In this document: positions 36,464 to 46,338 of the stretch, piece by piece
How positions within the stretch are numbered: the first letter of the stretch is position 1
Layout of the letters: every line of letters starts with the position of its first letter
Program-made: the position numbers and the translations under genes
The notes under the pieces: model-generated
Databases searched by the model: none
What the model was told of the DNA's origin: nothing
Seen by the model: only the letters and a program-made list of their open reading frames with translations
NCBI GenBank assembly: GCA_900315595.1
Contig: OMZQ01000001.1
Span: 47,775 to 111,774 of the forward strand
DNA length: 64,000 bases
Origin: an uncultured Eubacteriales bacterium
Lineage (GTDB): Bacteria; Bacillota; Clostridia; Oscillospirales; Oscillospiraceae
Direction of reading: 5' to 3'

Positions 36464-38086
36464 ATGAGCGCATCTGCATCCAAAAAGAAGCGCAAGCAGC
36501 TTGACCCGCAGGGTCTTTCCTTCCGCGAGCTTGCCGAGCAGAAGCAGGCGGAAAAGAAAAAGAAGACAAGAAAGAATGTTCTGATTGCCGTCTGTGCCGT
36601 GCTGGCCGTGCTGGTCGTTGTTTACGGCGTGATCTGGCTGATTAATTCCCGTTATCGGAAAACGGTCGCGACCGTCGGTGACGAGGAGATCATTCTTCCG
36701 ATCTATAACACCTTCTACATGACCAACGCGAACAACATGTCCTACTACAACATCTTCAAGCCCAACGTTGCTCTGCGCGATCAGCCGAACACCATCACCG
36801 GCGAGGGAACGATGGAGGATTATTTGATCCAATCCACCAACGATTCCATCCGCCAGAACTACAACCTCTATATCAAGGCGATGGCGGACAAGAACTTCTC
36901 GCTGAGCGACGATGCGAAGCAGTACATTTCCAACTCGATCAAGAGCATGGAAACCTCCGCGACCAACGCCGGCTATCCCTCCGTGAACGACTATCTGCGC
37001 GCCAACTTCGGCCGCGGCTACAAGCTGAGCGACTACGAAAACTACCTGACCATTACGACCACTGCTTCGGAGTACACTCAGCATCTGCAGGACACCTTCG
37101 CGCCCAGCGAAAGCGATCTGAGCACTGCCTATGACGCCAGCCCCGAGGATTTCGACTTCGTGTTCTACACCTACAGCACGACGAAGGCCGAAGCGGAAAA
37201 GACGGAAAGCACCGAGAACACGGAAGACGACGAAAACAAGTCGAGCGACCTGAATACGGCAAACACGTCTGAGCCGGCCCAGGATGCCGCCCCCACCTAC
37301 ACCGACGAGGCGAAGGCTGCGGCCAAGGCCGAGGCTGAGAAGAAGCAGAAGAATATGCCCGAGGATGCCATCAGCACCCACGTGCAAAAGAGTCAGGTCG
37401 CCAACAAAGAACTGGCGGAGTGGCTGTTTGACAGCGCGCGCAAGGAAGGCGACACTACCGTGATCGCGCAGGACGAGGAAGGCACCACTTACGTCACGGT
37501 TCGCTTTGACAATCGCGAGACGAACGACTATAACCGCGTGAACGGTTATATTCTGACCATTGACCGCAAGGTCGAAGCAGCCGATGCCGAGGAAGGCTCC
37601 GAGGCAACCAAGGCCGAGGAAAGCTCTGAGGCCACCAGAGAAGGCTCCGAAGAAACCGAAAAGGATGACGAGAAGGAAGCTGAACCCACGCCCGACGAGA
37701 AGCTGGCTACCCTGAAGGAAGGCCTCAAGGACGGCATGACGGATGAGGAATTCGAGACCTACGTAAAGGATCTCAAGTACTCCGCGAACGTTCGTACGAT
37801 GGATAAGTACAGCAGCATTGACGAGATCAACGAGTGGCTGTTCGATCCTGCCCGCAAGGCCGGCGATACCGAGACCTTTGAGACCGAGGACACCTACTAC
37901 CTGGTTCGCTTCTCCTCTGTGCAGGAGATGACCTACCGCAACGAGCTGGTCAAGAATTCTCTGCTGCAGAAGCTTTATACTGAGATTTCCACCCAGAACG
38001 AGCTGAAGCTTGTGATGGACGTTGAGACGATCAAGGAAAAGGCCAACACCAACCTGACCTTCCGAGGCAACACCTCTGCTTCCTGA
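36464..38086 (+). CDS. Membrane-anchored SurA/PrsA-like protein with acidic inserts
   Basis: A 540-aa protein. A Lys-rich cytoplasmic N-terminus (about 1-37) leads into one transmembrane helix (about 39-60), so the rest is extracellular. The early external part is helical, like the SurA N-terminal domain. Two related segments, EWLFDSARKEGDT (about residue 316) and EWLFDPARKAGDT (about residue 455), look like the start of parvulin folds, each followed by a YxxVRF strand. Two low-complexity Glu/Ser/Thr/Ala stretches (about 240-290 and 368-410) interrupt it. A secretion foldase is the best guess; isomerase activity cannot be claimed. Confidence 0.6.
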   Translation: MSASASKKKRKQLDPQGLSFRELAEQKQAEKKKKTRKNVLIAVCAVLAVLVVVYGVIWLINSRYRKTVATVGDEEIILPIYNTFYMTNANNMSYYNIFKPNVALRDQPNTITGEGTMEDYLIQSTNDSIRQNYNLYIKAMADKNFSLSDDAKQYISNSIKSMETSATNAGYPSVNDYLRANFGRGYKLSDYENYLTITTTASEYTQHLQDTFAPSESDLSTAYDASPEDFDFVFYTYSTTKAEAEKTESTENTEDDENKSSDLNTANTSEPAQDAAPTYTDEAKAAAKAEAEKKQKNMPEDAISTHVQKSQVANKELAEWLFDSARKEGDTTVIAQDEEGTTYVTVRFDNRETNDYNRVNGYILTIDRKVEAADAEEGSEATKAEESSEATREGSEETEKDDEKEAEPTPDEKLATLKEGLKDGMTDEEFETYVKDLKYSANVRTMDKYSSIDEINEWLFDPARKAGDTETFETEDTYYLVRFSSVQEMTYRNELVKNSLLQKLYTEISTQNELKLVMDVETIKEKANTNLTFRGNTSAS

Positions 38087-38101
38087 CCTATAATAGATTC
38101 A

Positions 38102-38134
38102 AGAGGCTGTATCCGTGAGCCGGATACAGCCTCT
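38102..38134. terminator. Hairpin between the SurA/PrsA-like gene and addA
   Basis: A perfect 14-bp stem, AGAGGCTGTATCCG (38102-38115) with CGGATACAGCCTCT (38121-38134), lies between converging genes. T-tracts are short on both sides (ATTTT on the + strand). The core GGCTGTATCC/GGATACAGCC recurs at 47951-47975. Confidence 0.75.
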
Positions 38135-38153
38135 GACTATTTTCAGGCGGAGA

Positions 38154-41100
38154 TTAAATCTCAACAACGGCGTCGGTCTGGAAGAAATAGAGCAGACGCC
38201 GCGTGACTGGCATTCCGAAGATTCGGGAGAGCGCCAGACTGTAGGCGGAAAGCTGCGGGCGATAGGTCTCCCCTGCCAGCTTCTCCCCTCCGGGCTGAAC
38301 GCGATCGGTCTTGAAATCAATGACCGTGAGCTCGCCGTTGCGAATCAGGCAGCAGTCGGTCACGCCCTGGAGCATGATCTGTTCGTCATTCGCGCGGGGG
38401 TCGTACTGCTTGGCGTCGATCAGGATGGAGAACTTGAACTCCCGGATCACGCGCTCTGCGCTGCGCAATTCTTCGCCCAGCGGTCCGAGGAACACGCGCA
38501 GGAGCTTTTCCGGGTCCACGGAATCCGCCTGCTGTTTCGTCAGGAACTCATCGGCAACCATGTCGTTGAGCTGTGAACGGATCTCTTCAAGACTGCTGAC
38601 GCGGGAGAAATCCAAAAACTGCATCGCCTGATGCATGGCAACGCCGCGCTCTGCAGGGGTCAGAGCCCGATCACCGTCGATCAGTTTCGGTCTGCGTGAG
38701 GGGCTTCTGCGCCAGACGACGCGGCTGCCGCTCTCTGCTTCCTCGTCAAGCCGCCTGCCCTTGAGTTGGGTCGCGGTCAGCTTCGCGGGAATGCTCGTCG
38801 CCGCCTTTGCGGGATAGTCGAATTGAATGGCGTTTTGAAGCAGCTCTGCGTCAGGGGCTTGCGGCTCGTATTCCGTCTCAATCGGCGCTGCGGCAGCGGA
38901 AGCGTCGGCAGCGTAGTCCTGATAGGTTACGATCCAGGGGAAATCCGAGGCTGTGACGCCCTCCGGCGTTCCGGCGACCGCATGCATAGCCGAAGCCTCG
39001 GCGCGCAGTAAAGCGGTAAGCAGCACCCAGTCTCCCATGCATCCGGCCTGCGCCGAGAGAAGGGGTACGGTCTTCGGGCTGAGGCGGCAGACCAGATTGG
39101 TAAGATGAGATCGAAGGCTGCCGGAACAGAAGGTCATGATCAGCATATCCTGTGCCCGGGTCATCGCCACGTAGAGCACGCGAAGCTCCTCGGACAGATT
39201 TTCCGCTTTCGTTCTGGCGCTGATCGCCGCTCGCGCAATGGACGGGAAACGCGTATGGGTTGATTCGTCGTAGACGCTGCAGCCGACGCCCAGCTCCGTG
39301 TGGAACTGTACCATCTGCTTCATATCGTCGGTATTGAACCGCTTGGACAGGCCGCAGAGGAAGACGATCGGGAATTCCAGCCCCTTTGATTTGTGTATGG
39401 ACATCACCGTGACCGCATTTGTGTGCGAGGCCTCCCGGGCAATGCCTCCTTCCTCCTTCAAAAGCTCGAGATAGGATAGAAACTGATGCAGGCTCTTTTT
39501 CCCGTTTTCTGCAAACCCGGAGGCAAGTACGGTAAAGGCACGGAGGTTTTCCAGACGAACCGGGCCGTTCTCCATCGCCCCGTAAACGGCCTCCATGCCC
39601 GTGCATTCCCGAATCCGTTCCAGCAGTCGATGCAGGGGAAGCTCCCGGGAAAGATCCCGCAGATGTACGATCTGTTCCAGGGCGCTTTTCAGTCGCTCCG
39701 AGGCGCCGGTCGTGTTTTGCAGCGCATCAAAAAGATCCAGGCTTTTGTCCTTCGTCTTTGCCAGGGCAAGCTCGGAGCCGCTGATGCCGAACAGAGGGCT
39801 GAGCAGAGCGCCTGCAAGGGGAACGTCTCGATGTACGTTGTCGATCACCTTCAGCAGGCAGATCAGCGTCTCGACCTCGCGGGTATCCAGAATGCTTTCC
39901 CCGCTGTCGCTGGCAGCGGGGATCCCTCTGCGCTGGAGCGCGTCCAGATAGCTGGCTGCGGCGTTCTTCGGCGAGCGGAGCAGGATCACGATATCTCCCG
40001 GCTCTGCCGGTCGTGTGCCCGTTTTCGTTCGGATGGGAGTCTGATCCTTGAGCAGTCTGGCGATTCGCGCTGCGGTAAATTCCGCCTCTGCGCGTCGGAC
40101 CTCCGGGGTCTCTGCATCGGCGTCAGGCGATTTGGTGGAGATACAGTGCAGCTCCACCTGGGGCTGCGGCAGCTCAATGCGGGGCATACCGGGCCGAAGC
40201 GCTTCGTCCGCGCCATAGGTCAAGCCGCCCACGCGGGGAGACATGCACCGTGAGAAAACGGCGTTGACTGCAGCCAGAACCGGTTCTCCGGAGCGGAAAT
40301 TGTGGGAGAGCAGGATTCTCTGTCTGTCCTCCGGCCCGACCAGAGCAGCGTCCGGATAGTCTCTGTATTTACGCAGGAAGATCGTCGGATCTGCCAGACG
40401 GAAGCGATAGATGGACTGCTTGACGTCGCCGACCATAAAACGGTTTCGACCCTGCCTGGATATGGCGCGGAACAGACTGTCCTGAACCTCATTGGTGTCC
40501 TGGTATTCGTCCACCATGATCTCCTTGTAGCGCTCGGAGACGCGGAGCGCAAGATCTGTCGGCGTTTTTCCGTCTTCCTGCAGAAGCAGACGAACCGCCA
40601 GATGTTCCAGATCGTTGAAGTCGAGGGCATGAAGCCGTACCTTTTCCCGGGAATAGCGTACCGTGAATGATTGAGCCAGAGAAAACAGGGCGCGAATGGT
40701 TGCGCCGGTCTGGCGAAGGTCGGAAAGAACGAGCTCGGAAGGGCCGTAAAATTCCGCAAAACAGCGGCGAAGCCGATCCACTGTGTCGGAGCGAACGGCC
40801 CGGACCCGCGCTTGCAGGTCGGGATCTGAGCAGTCCTTGATCGGCGGAAGTCGGCCGAGACTGATCCCGTTATCCGCCGCGGTAAAGAGCTCATCCCAGG
40901 TGGTTTTGTCAAGCAGATCCATGAGCTGCTCATAGTTCACCCGGAACATCGGAGCGTATTTTACCAGCGCCTCGCTCCCCTCTACGGCGGTCAGGGCGTC
41001 CCGGAAGGCCTCGATCTGCTCTTTGAGCGTACTGCGAAGCTGTTCGATCAGAGATGCGCCCCAGACCGTATCCTCAGCGGCGGTCACGCCCGTAAGCGCG

Positions 41101-41702
41101 GAAGCGGAAAGGCAGTCCTCCATCCACTGTTCCGGGTAGAGACGGCATTGGGCGGTCGAATAGACGCTTAACAGAAGCTGAGGAATCGCGTGATCGTCCC
41201 GTCCGGCGCCGAGGCCGTCCACAAGGGCACGAAACTCATCCAGCTCGTCCAGCTTAGTGTAGCATTCTTCGAGCAGATCTTCGGCGATCGTCTGTCGTAT
41301 GGCCCGCGCCTCGGTTTCATCCAGCATCCGAAAATCCGCCGGAACGTCCAATTCATAGGCATATTCACGGATCAATTCGGAGCAAAATGCATGAACCGTT
41401 GAGATCTGGGTCAGATAGATCCGGCTTTGCTGCTTTTGCAGATGGATGTTTTCGGGGTCCTCCGCCAGACGAAGCGCAAGCTCCTTTGCGATCCGCGCCC
41501 GAAGCTCGGCCGCTGCCTTTTTCGTAAAGGTAATGATCAGAAAATCATTGATATTGCATTCTTCCGTCGTGCTGAGCACGCGGCGCATGAGCCGCTCCAC
41601 CAGCACCTTCGTCTTGCCGGAGCCGGCTGCCGCAGAGACCAGGATCGGTCCGCCGCGCCGCTCCACGGCAAGTGTCTGCGCTTGCGTTAAGGTTTCAGCC
41701 AT
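38154..41702 (-). CDS. addA: AddA, helicase-nuclease subunit of AddAB
   Basis: UvrD-type 3'-5' helicase and nuclease that processes double-strand breaks for RecA, 1182 aa. Walker A is SAAAGSGKTKVLVERL near the N-terminus. Helicase motifs include VDEYQDTN and VMSIHKSKGLEFP. The RecB-type nuclease domain near the C-terminus has VIDFKTDR (about residue 1127). The frame is open to 42203, but that part re-reads addB; the ATG at 41702 follows CAGGAGG and gives MAETLTQAQTLAVE. It overlaps the addB stop by 8 bp. Confidence 0.96.
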   Translation of the reverse strand: MAETLTQAQTLAVERRGGPILVSAAAGSGKTKVLVERLMRRVLSTTEECNINDFLIITFTKKAAAELRARIAKELALRLAEDPENIHLQKQQSRIYLTQISTVHAFCSELIREYAYELDVPADFRMLDETEARAIRQTIAEDLLEECYTKLDELDEFRALVDGLGAGRDDHAIPQLLLSVYSTAQCRLYPEQWMEDCLSASALTGVTAAEDTVWGASLIEQLRSTLKEQIEAFRDALTAVEGSEALVKYAPMFRVNYEQLMDLLDKTTWDELFTAADNGISLGRLPPIKDCSDPDLQARVRAVRSDTVDRLRRCFAEFYGPSELVLSDLRQTGATIRALFSLAQSFTVRYSREKVRLHALDFNDLEHLAVRLLLQEDGKTPTDLALRVSERYKEIMVDEYQDTNEVQDSLFRAISRQGRNRFMVGDVKQSIYRFRLADPTIFLRKYRDYPDAALVGPEDRQRILLSHNFRSGEPVLAAVNAVFSRCMSPRVGGLTYGADEALRPGMPRIELPQPQVELHCISTKSPDADAETPEVRRAEAEFTAARIARLLKDQTPIRTKTGTRPAEPGDIVILLRSPKNAAASYLDALQRRGIPAASDSGESILDTREVETLICLLKVIDNVHRDVPLAGALLSPLFGISGSELALAKTKDKSLDLFDALQNTTGASERLKSALEQIVHLRDLSRELPLHRLLERIRECTGMEAVYGAMENGPVRLENLRAFTVLASGFAENGKKSLHQFLSYLELLKEEGGIAREASHTNAVTVMSIHKSKGLEFPIVFLCGLSKRFNTDDMKQMVQFHTELGVGCSVYDESTHTRFPSIARAAISARTKAENLSEELRVLYVAMTRAQDMLIMTFCSGSLRSHLTNLVCRLSPKTVPLLSAQAGCMGDWVLLTALLRAEASAMHAVAGTPEGVTASDFPWIVTYQDYAADASAAAAPIETEYEPQAPDAELLQNAIQFDYPAKAATSIPAKLTATQLKGRRLDEEAESGSRVVWRRSPSRRPKLIDGDRALTPAERGVAMHQAMQFLDFSRVSSLEEIRSQLNDMVADEFLTKQQADSVDPEKLLRVFLGPLGEELRSAERVIREFKFSILIDAKQYDPRANDEQIMLQGVTDCCLIRNGELTVIDFKTDRVQPGGEKLAGETYRPQLSAYSLALSRIFGMPVTRRLLYFFQTDAVVEI

Positions 41703-44700
41703 GCTCCTGCACCTCCTGTTCCACGGTTTGCCAGAACTGTTCCGTTGATACGGCCCTTCTTCTTCGCAGCGGAATCTCACCGCTCTCAGTATGACAAATC
41801 TCCTTGTATTCACACCAGCGGCAGGCGTTGTGTTCATCGCCGCGCCAGTAAGGATCGGCCTCGATCTCCCCGCAGGCGATGCCGTCAGCCAGCTTTCCGA
41901 GCCTTTGGAAAACGAAACGCTCCAGTGTCCGCATTTGATCGGAATCGGCCAGATCGCCGATGCGTGATTCGTCCTTCCGGACGAATTTATAGGGCAGATA
42001 GATCGGGTCGTCGCCCGGCTCCATCGCGTGAAGGATCTCCTCGTCGTCCAGGAGCAGGCCCTTTCTCCGCTGTGCTTTCCGATGCTCCTTCTCCGCCTCC
42101 TCGGGCGTGGGACGGCCCTTGGTGGTCTCCACGTCATAGCGCGCCGGGAAATAGAGGACTCCGGCAGGCAGAAGCGGTCTGTGGTAGAAGTGCTCGGCTT
42201 CACGCGTCAGGGCAAAGAGATAGAGCAGCATTTGCAGACCGACGCCCTCCAGGAGATCCGTATAGTCAAAATCCTTGCGTCCGGTCTTGTAGTCGATGAC
42301 GCGCAGGTAAGTCCTTCCCGCTGCAGTGGTATAGAGATCCACCCGGTCCACGACGCCGCGCAGACTTCCCACGGCCAGATCGCCCGTGATGGGGATGGCG
42401 GTCTCGTTTTCAAAAGCTAACTCGAAGGAGGTCGGGACAAACTCGGACTGCGAGAGCTCCGCATAAAGTCCGCGCACGACAGCCAGAACCTCCCGGAAAT
42501 TCCTTCGGAACAGATAAGCCCCGCGCTGGGAGTATTCTTCCAGACCGCCAAGCCGTTCCGTAACGAAGCGCTCGCAAAAGCACTCCGCCAGTGAGAGCGT
42601 CCGTTCCAGACTGACCTTATGAAAGCCGCCCTCGTCCTGGACTGCCTCAACGGTGTGTTCCAATACGTAATGAACGAATACGCCGTAGAGCGAGGCGTCC
42701 ACCTCGGCAGGCTTCTGTTCCCGCACGTTCAAGCCATAGCGGAGGAAATAGGCGTACTTGCATGAGGCAAATTTGTCCACGCGGGAAGAGGTCAGGGAAA
42801 GCCGGGGACCGTAGATGGCGCTGACCGCATCGTCGGAAAGACGGCCCGGCGTATAGGCGGCACGGTCTACGATCTCGCCGGTCTGCGCGGCAAGGGCAGG
42901 AAACGCACGAAGCAGGGCCTCCCGCTGCTCTCGCGGCCGGGCTGCGGCATAGGCGACCGCCTGATCGAAACGAACCGGAAGCGGTGCGGAGGCATCGGTC
43001 CGGCAGGCCGGAAACGTCCGCTGAAGCCGCGTAAAAAGATAGCTGGGGCTGTCTGCAGCGGCTGAGACGAAAAGCCACTCCGTCGGCGCAGTCAGGGCTG
43101 CGAAGGCGGTCAGCAGTTCGCGGTCCATGCGTTCATTGTCGTCCGGGGCCACGGACAGCCCGGCCTCTTTCATTTTGCGGCGCTCGCCGTCTGAGAGCAG
43201 GCCGGAAGAGCCGGAAAAGGCAGGAAGCAGGCCGTCGGACGCGCCGAGGATCAGGAGATTCTGAACGCGAAGGTTGCGGACGGAGGAGAGATTCCCCACC
43301 CGGACGCAGTCCACCGTCGCGGGAACCGTCCCGACTGCGTTTTGCGTCAGAGCCGCGCGGAAGAAGCGATAGAAGTCGTCCGGCTCTCGGACGGTCCTGC
43401 CAAGCACGCCGTAAATCTGCTCCATTGTGGAGAGCAGAAGCTCATAGAGCTGGGAGAGGGTCTGCGCCTCCTGGAAACGCCCCTCCCCTGCCAGCGAAGC
43501 CGTCTTTTCATCCAAAACGCTGCCGACTGCGATCGCATTCAGGAATTGCGCAAGGGCACGGACCTGCTCGCCGGTGTTCTTTGCCTCCCGCAGATCGCGG
43601 CGAAGCTCCGTTACCGGTCCGATTGCCAGGGCGCGGGCTTCGTTCAGCGCGGAAAGCCGCCGCGCCAATAAAGCCTCGTCAACGAAATCGTCCTTCTGCA
43701 AGCCGTCGGGATCGCGGTCAAAGGGCTTTTCCCAGGCGGAGCCGCGCAGGTGCCAGACGAAGCCGTAGTTTTCCAGCCGATCCGCGGCGTCGGCAGTGAT
43801 CGGGGCATAGCCGGATTTTAAGTATTCGGAAACGCTTTCCGCCTCCATGCCGCAGGCAGCGGCCTCCAAAGCAAACAGGACGCCGCGGATCATCGGCTGA
43901 CGAAGCAGCTCCCGATCACCGGCGAAATAAGCGGGAATCTCATAGCGCTCCAACAGGTTTTCGACCATCGGTCCGTACAGGTTCTCGTCCGTATATGCGA
44001 CGGCGATTTCGCGGTATCTGGAACCGGAGAAGATCCACTGCTGGATCGTGCCGACCATTGCAGCGCTTTCCTCCGCCGGGGAGCGAGCGGAAACCAGGGT
44101 GACGCGATCCGTCTGCTCCCTCCAGGGCTGAATACGCGGCGCGAAGAGCTGGTCACGAAGAAGGTTCAGAGGCGTTTCCTCTACCGGCTCCAGCAATCCA
44201 GCAGTCCGGCAGTAGATCCCGTTTCGTTTGGCAAGGTCCTGTAACCGGTGCGCCGTTTTGCGCGGGACGGAAAAGACGCTTTGTCCAAGTCCGAGACTGT
44301 CACAGGTCAGATATACCGTCATCTGATCCGCCTGCTGAAGCAGGGCGTTCAGAACCTCCATCTCCTGCGCGGTGAAATCGGAGAAGCCCTCCACCACAAT
44401 CTTCGTATGGCGCGCGTATTCGCTGTCATAGATCGCGTCGCGGAGACGATCCAGGCGGGTGGAAGGATCCTGCGCAGCGTGTTCACAGACGGCCTCGTAG
44501 GTTTCGAGGATCAGACACAGCTCCTCTAACTTATCCGAAAGCGATCCGTCCAGCTTCTCCCGGGCAGCCCGAACGTCCTTCGCATGCAGCCCCCAGCCGT
44601 GGAACTCATCCACGACCTGTAAAAGCTGCTTGAGAAACTCCGGCTTGGAGATCTGCGCGCCATAGAGCTTCAGCTTCGCGCGAAGCTGCTCCAAGGCGCC

Positions 44701-44982
44701 GGCCAAAGCGATCATTCTTCCACTCTGGTCCAATACTGCGGCGGCGGCTCCGCCGACCTCGGAAAATATGCGCGTTGCAAGGCGCGTAAAGCTGAGCACC
44801 TCCGCGCAGCGACTGATACCGTCTCCGCCGGCTGCACAGAGCCGCCACTCAGCGTCAAAGGAATTCTGCTCGGGAACGATCAGAATCCGACGCGGCCCAT
44901 CGGGGGAAGCACCGTCACAGACTTCCGCCACGGCGACGTCCGCATTCCGCTTCCAATCGCGGCTGTATTTCAGGTATAGCAC
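41695..44982 (-). CDS. addB: AddB, nuclease subunit of AddAB
   Basis: Partner of AddA in recombinational repair, 1095 aa. The N-terminal inactive helicase part begins with ILIVPEQNSFDAEW. The C-terminal nuclease domain has VIDYKTGRKDF (about residue 895). Four cysteines that would hold an iron-sulfur cluster are visible: one in FASCKYAYFLRYG and three in ACRWCEYKEICHTE. The GTG at 44982 is chosen because AAAGGAGG precedes it and it yields VLYLKYSRDWKRN; the open frame reaches 45045 without such a site. A TATAAT-like box lies just upstream (rc 45005-45010). Confidence 0.94.
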   Translation of the reverse strand: MLYLKYSRDWKRNADVAVAEVCDGASPDGPRRILIVPEQNSFDAEWRLCAAGGDGISRCAEVLSFTRLATRIFSEVGGAAAAVLDQSGRMIALAGALEQLRAKLKLYGAQISKPEFLKQLLQVVDEFHGWGLHAKDVRAAREKLDGSLSDKLEELCLILETYEAVCEHAAQDPSTRLDRLRDAIYDSEYARHTKIVVEGFSDFTAQEMEVLNALLQQADQMTVYLTCDSLGLGQSVFSVPRKTAHRLQDLAKRNGIYCRTAGLLEPVEETPLNLLRDQLFAPRIQPWREQTDRVTLVSARSPAEESAAMVGTIQQWIFSGSRYREIAVAYTDENLYGPMVENLLERYEIPAYFAGDRELLRQPMIRGVLFALEAAACGMEAESVSEYLKSGYAPITADAADRLENYGFVWHLRGSAWEKPFDRDPDGLQKDDFVDEALLARRLSALNEARALAIGPVTELRRDLREAKNTGEQVRALAQFLNAIAVGSVLDEKTASLAGEGRFQEAQTLSQLYELLLSTMEQIYGVLGRTVREPDDFYRFFRAALTQNAVGTVPATVDCVRVGNLSSVRNLRVQNLLILGASDGLLPAFSGSSGLLSDGERRKMKEAGLSVAPDDNERMDRELLTAFAALTAPTEWLFVSAAADSPSYLFTRLQRTFPACRTDASAPLPVRFDQAVAYAAARPREQREALLRAFPALAAQTGEIVDRAAYTPGRLSDDAVSAIYGPRLSLTSSRVDKFASCKYAYFLRYGLNVREQKPAEVDASLYGVFVHYVLEHTVEAVQDEGGFHKVSLERTLSLAECFCERFVTERLGGLEEYSQRGAYLFRRNFREVLAVVRGLYAELSQSEFVPTSFELAFENETAIPITGDLAVGSLRGVVDRVDLYTTAAGRTYLRVIDYKTGRKDFDYTDLLEGVGLQMLLYLFALTREAEHFYHRPLLPAGVLYFPARYDVETTKGRPTPEEAEKEHRKAQRRKGLLLDDEEILHAMEPGDDPIYLPYKFVRKDESRIGDLADSDQMRTLERFVFQRLGKLADGIACGEIEADPYWRGDEHNACRWCEYKEICHTESGEIPLRRRRAVSTEQFWQTVEQEVQEHG

Positions 44983-45062
44983 AGAACCGCCTCCTTTGCG
45001 TTCCATTATAGCACAGGAATCGTCCCGAAAAAAGACAAATTTCAATTATTTCCGAAACGCTC

Positions 45063-45091
45063 TTGTCAGTTCGGAGAAAATCGTTTATAAT
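45063..45091 (+). promoter_or_regulatory. Putative sigma-A promoter of the flavoprotein pair
   Basis: TTGTCA (45063-45068) and consensus TATAAT (45086-45091) are 17 bp apart, about 35 bp before the first flavoprotein ATG. Confidence 0.8.
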
Positions 45092-45126
45092 ACGAAAAGC
45101 GTGATTTGATCAGAAAGGAGCCAGCC

Positions 45127-46338
45127 ATGAAAGTCGCCGTCATCGGAGCCGGAGCAGCCGGAATGGCTGCCGCGATTACCGCAAGCGCTTCGGGAGAACA
45201 TGAAGTCCTGCTCTTTGAGCGGCAGGCAAGAGTCGGGAAAAAGCTGCTTGCCACCGGAAACGGAAGATGCAATCTCAGCAATCGCAACGCGGACGTGAGT
45301 CACTATCACGGGTCGGACCCGTCCTTTGCAGAGCCTGCCCTGCAGGCCTTCCCCGTTTCGCAGACGCTGGATTTTTTCCATTCTCTCGGTCTGTATACGG
45401 TGACGGAGCCCGGCGGTCGGGTTTATCCGTATTCCGATCAGGCGAACAGCGTGGTGGACGTTCTCCGTTTTGCGCTGGACCGGAAAAACCTGACGCTTTA
45501 TGCCGGAACCGAGATCACCGGCGTCAAAAAGCAAGGCGGGCAGTTTGCGATCCGCTCCGGCGGAGAAGTGTTCCGCGCGGATCGGCTGATCGTGGCATGC
45601 GGCGGCGCGGCCGGCACGAAGCTGGGCGGCGGCCTGTCAGGCTATCAGCTTTTGCGGAGCCTTGGCCATCACTGCACCAAGCTCTATCCTGCCCTGGTTC
45701 AGCTCAAGACGAACGACGAACTGGTACGATCGCTCAAGGGCGTGCGCGCAAACGCTTCTCTGCGTCTGCTTCTGAACGACAATCTGCTTGCTTCAGCCAG
45801 GGGCGAGGTCCAGTTCACCGAATACGGCGTATCCGGCCCGGCGGTTTTTGATCTGTCCCGTGCGGCATCCACCGCACCGGGGAGCGAGCTTCATATGAAT
45901 CTTTTGCCGGACCGTAGCGCGGAAGATCTGCTGTCCGCGCTTTGCATCCGGATCTCCCGGTTCCCGCATCTGAACTGTGAGGATCTTTTGACAGGGATTC
46001 TGCACAACCGGCTTGGCCGCGTCCTTCTGCGGGCCGTCGGCGTTCCCTTGAACACGCCGATCACGGCGCTCAACTGGAAACAGCTCAGCGCCGTGGTGGA
46101 GCTCAGCCGGGACTTTCCCCTGCAGGTTCTCGGAACGATGGGCTTTGACGGCGCTCAGGTGACTGCGGGCGGGATCTGCACGCAGGAGTTTTACCCGGAA
46201 ACCCTCGAAAGCCGGATCGTGCCCGGTCTCTATGCGGCCGGTGAGGTTTTGGACGTTGACGGAGACTGCGGCGGATATAATCTGCAATGGGCTTGGTCAT
46301 CCGGACAATTGGCGGGAGAATTGCGAACGAAATGCTGA
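45127..46338 (+). CDS. FAD-dependent oxidoreductase, HI0933/YhiN (BaiN-like) family
   Basis: A 403-aa flavoprotein. The N-terminal dinucleotide-binding motif GAGAAGMAAAITAS and GKKLLATGNGRCNLSN are signatures of the HI0933-like family. GGICTQEF and the C-terminal GLYAAGEVLDVDGDCGGYNLQWA close the FAD site. Some members (BaiN) reduce bile-acid intermediates, others are uncharacterised; no substrate can be assigned. The ATG at 45127 follows AAAGGAG. It overlaps the next flavoprotein gene by 7 bp. Confidence 0.87.
   Translation: MKVAVIGAGAAGMAAAITASASGEHEVLLFERQARVGKKLLATGNGRCNLSNRNADVSHYHGSDPSFAEPALQAFPVSQTLDFFHSLGLYTVTEPGGRVYPYSDQANSVVDVLRFALDRKNLTLYAGTEITGVKKQGGQFAIRSGGEVFRADRLIVACGGAAGTKLGGGLSGYQLLRSLGHHCTKLYPALVQLKTNDELVRSLKGVRANASLRLLLNDNLLASARGEVQFTEYGVSGPAVFDLSRAASTAPGSELHMNLLPDRSAEDLLSALCIRISRFPHLNCEDLLTGILHNRLGRVLLRAVGVPLNTPITALNWKQLSAVVELSRDFPLQVLGTMGFDGAQVTAGGICTQEFYPETLESRIVPGLYAAGEVLDVDGDCGGYNLQWAWSSGQLAGELRTKC

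Noticed and set aside
41703..42203. Upstream extension of the addA frame
   Set aside because: It re-reads the addB coding region in another frame; the ATG at 41702 has a strong ribosome-binding site and the family N-terminus.
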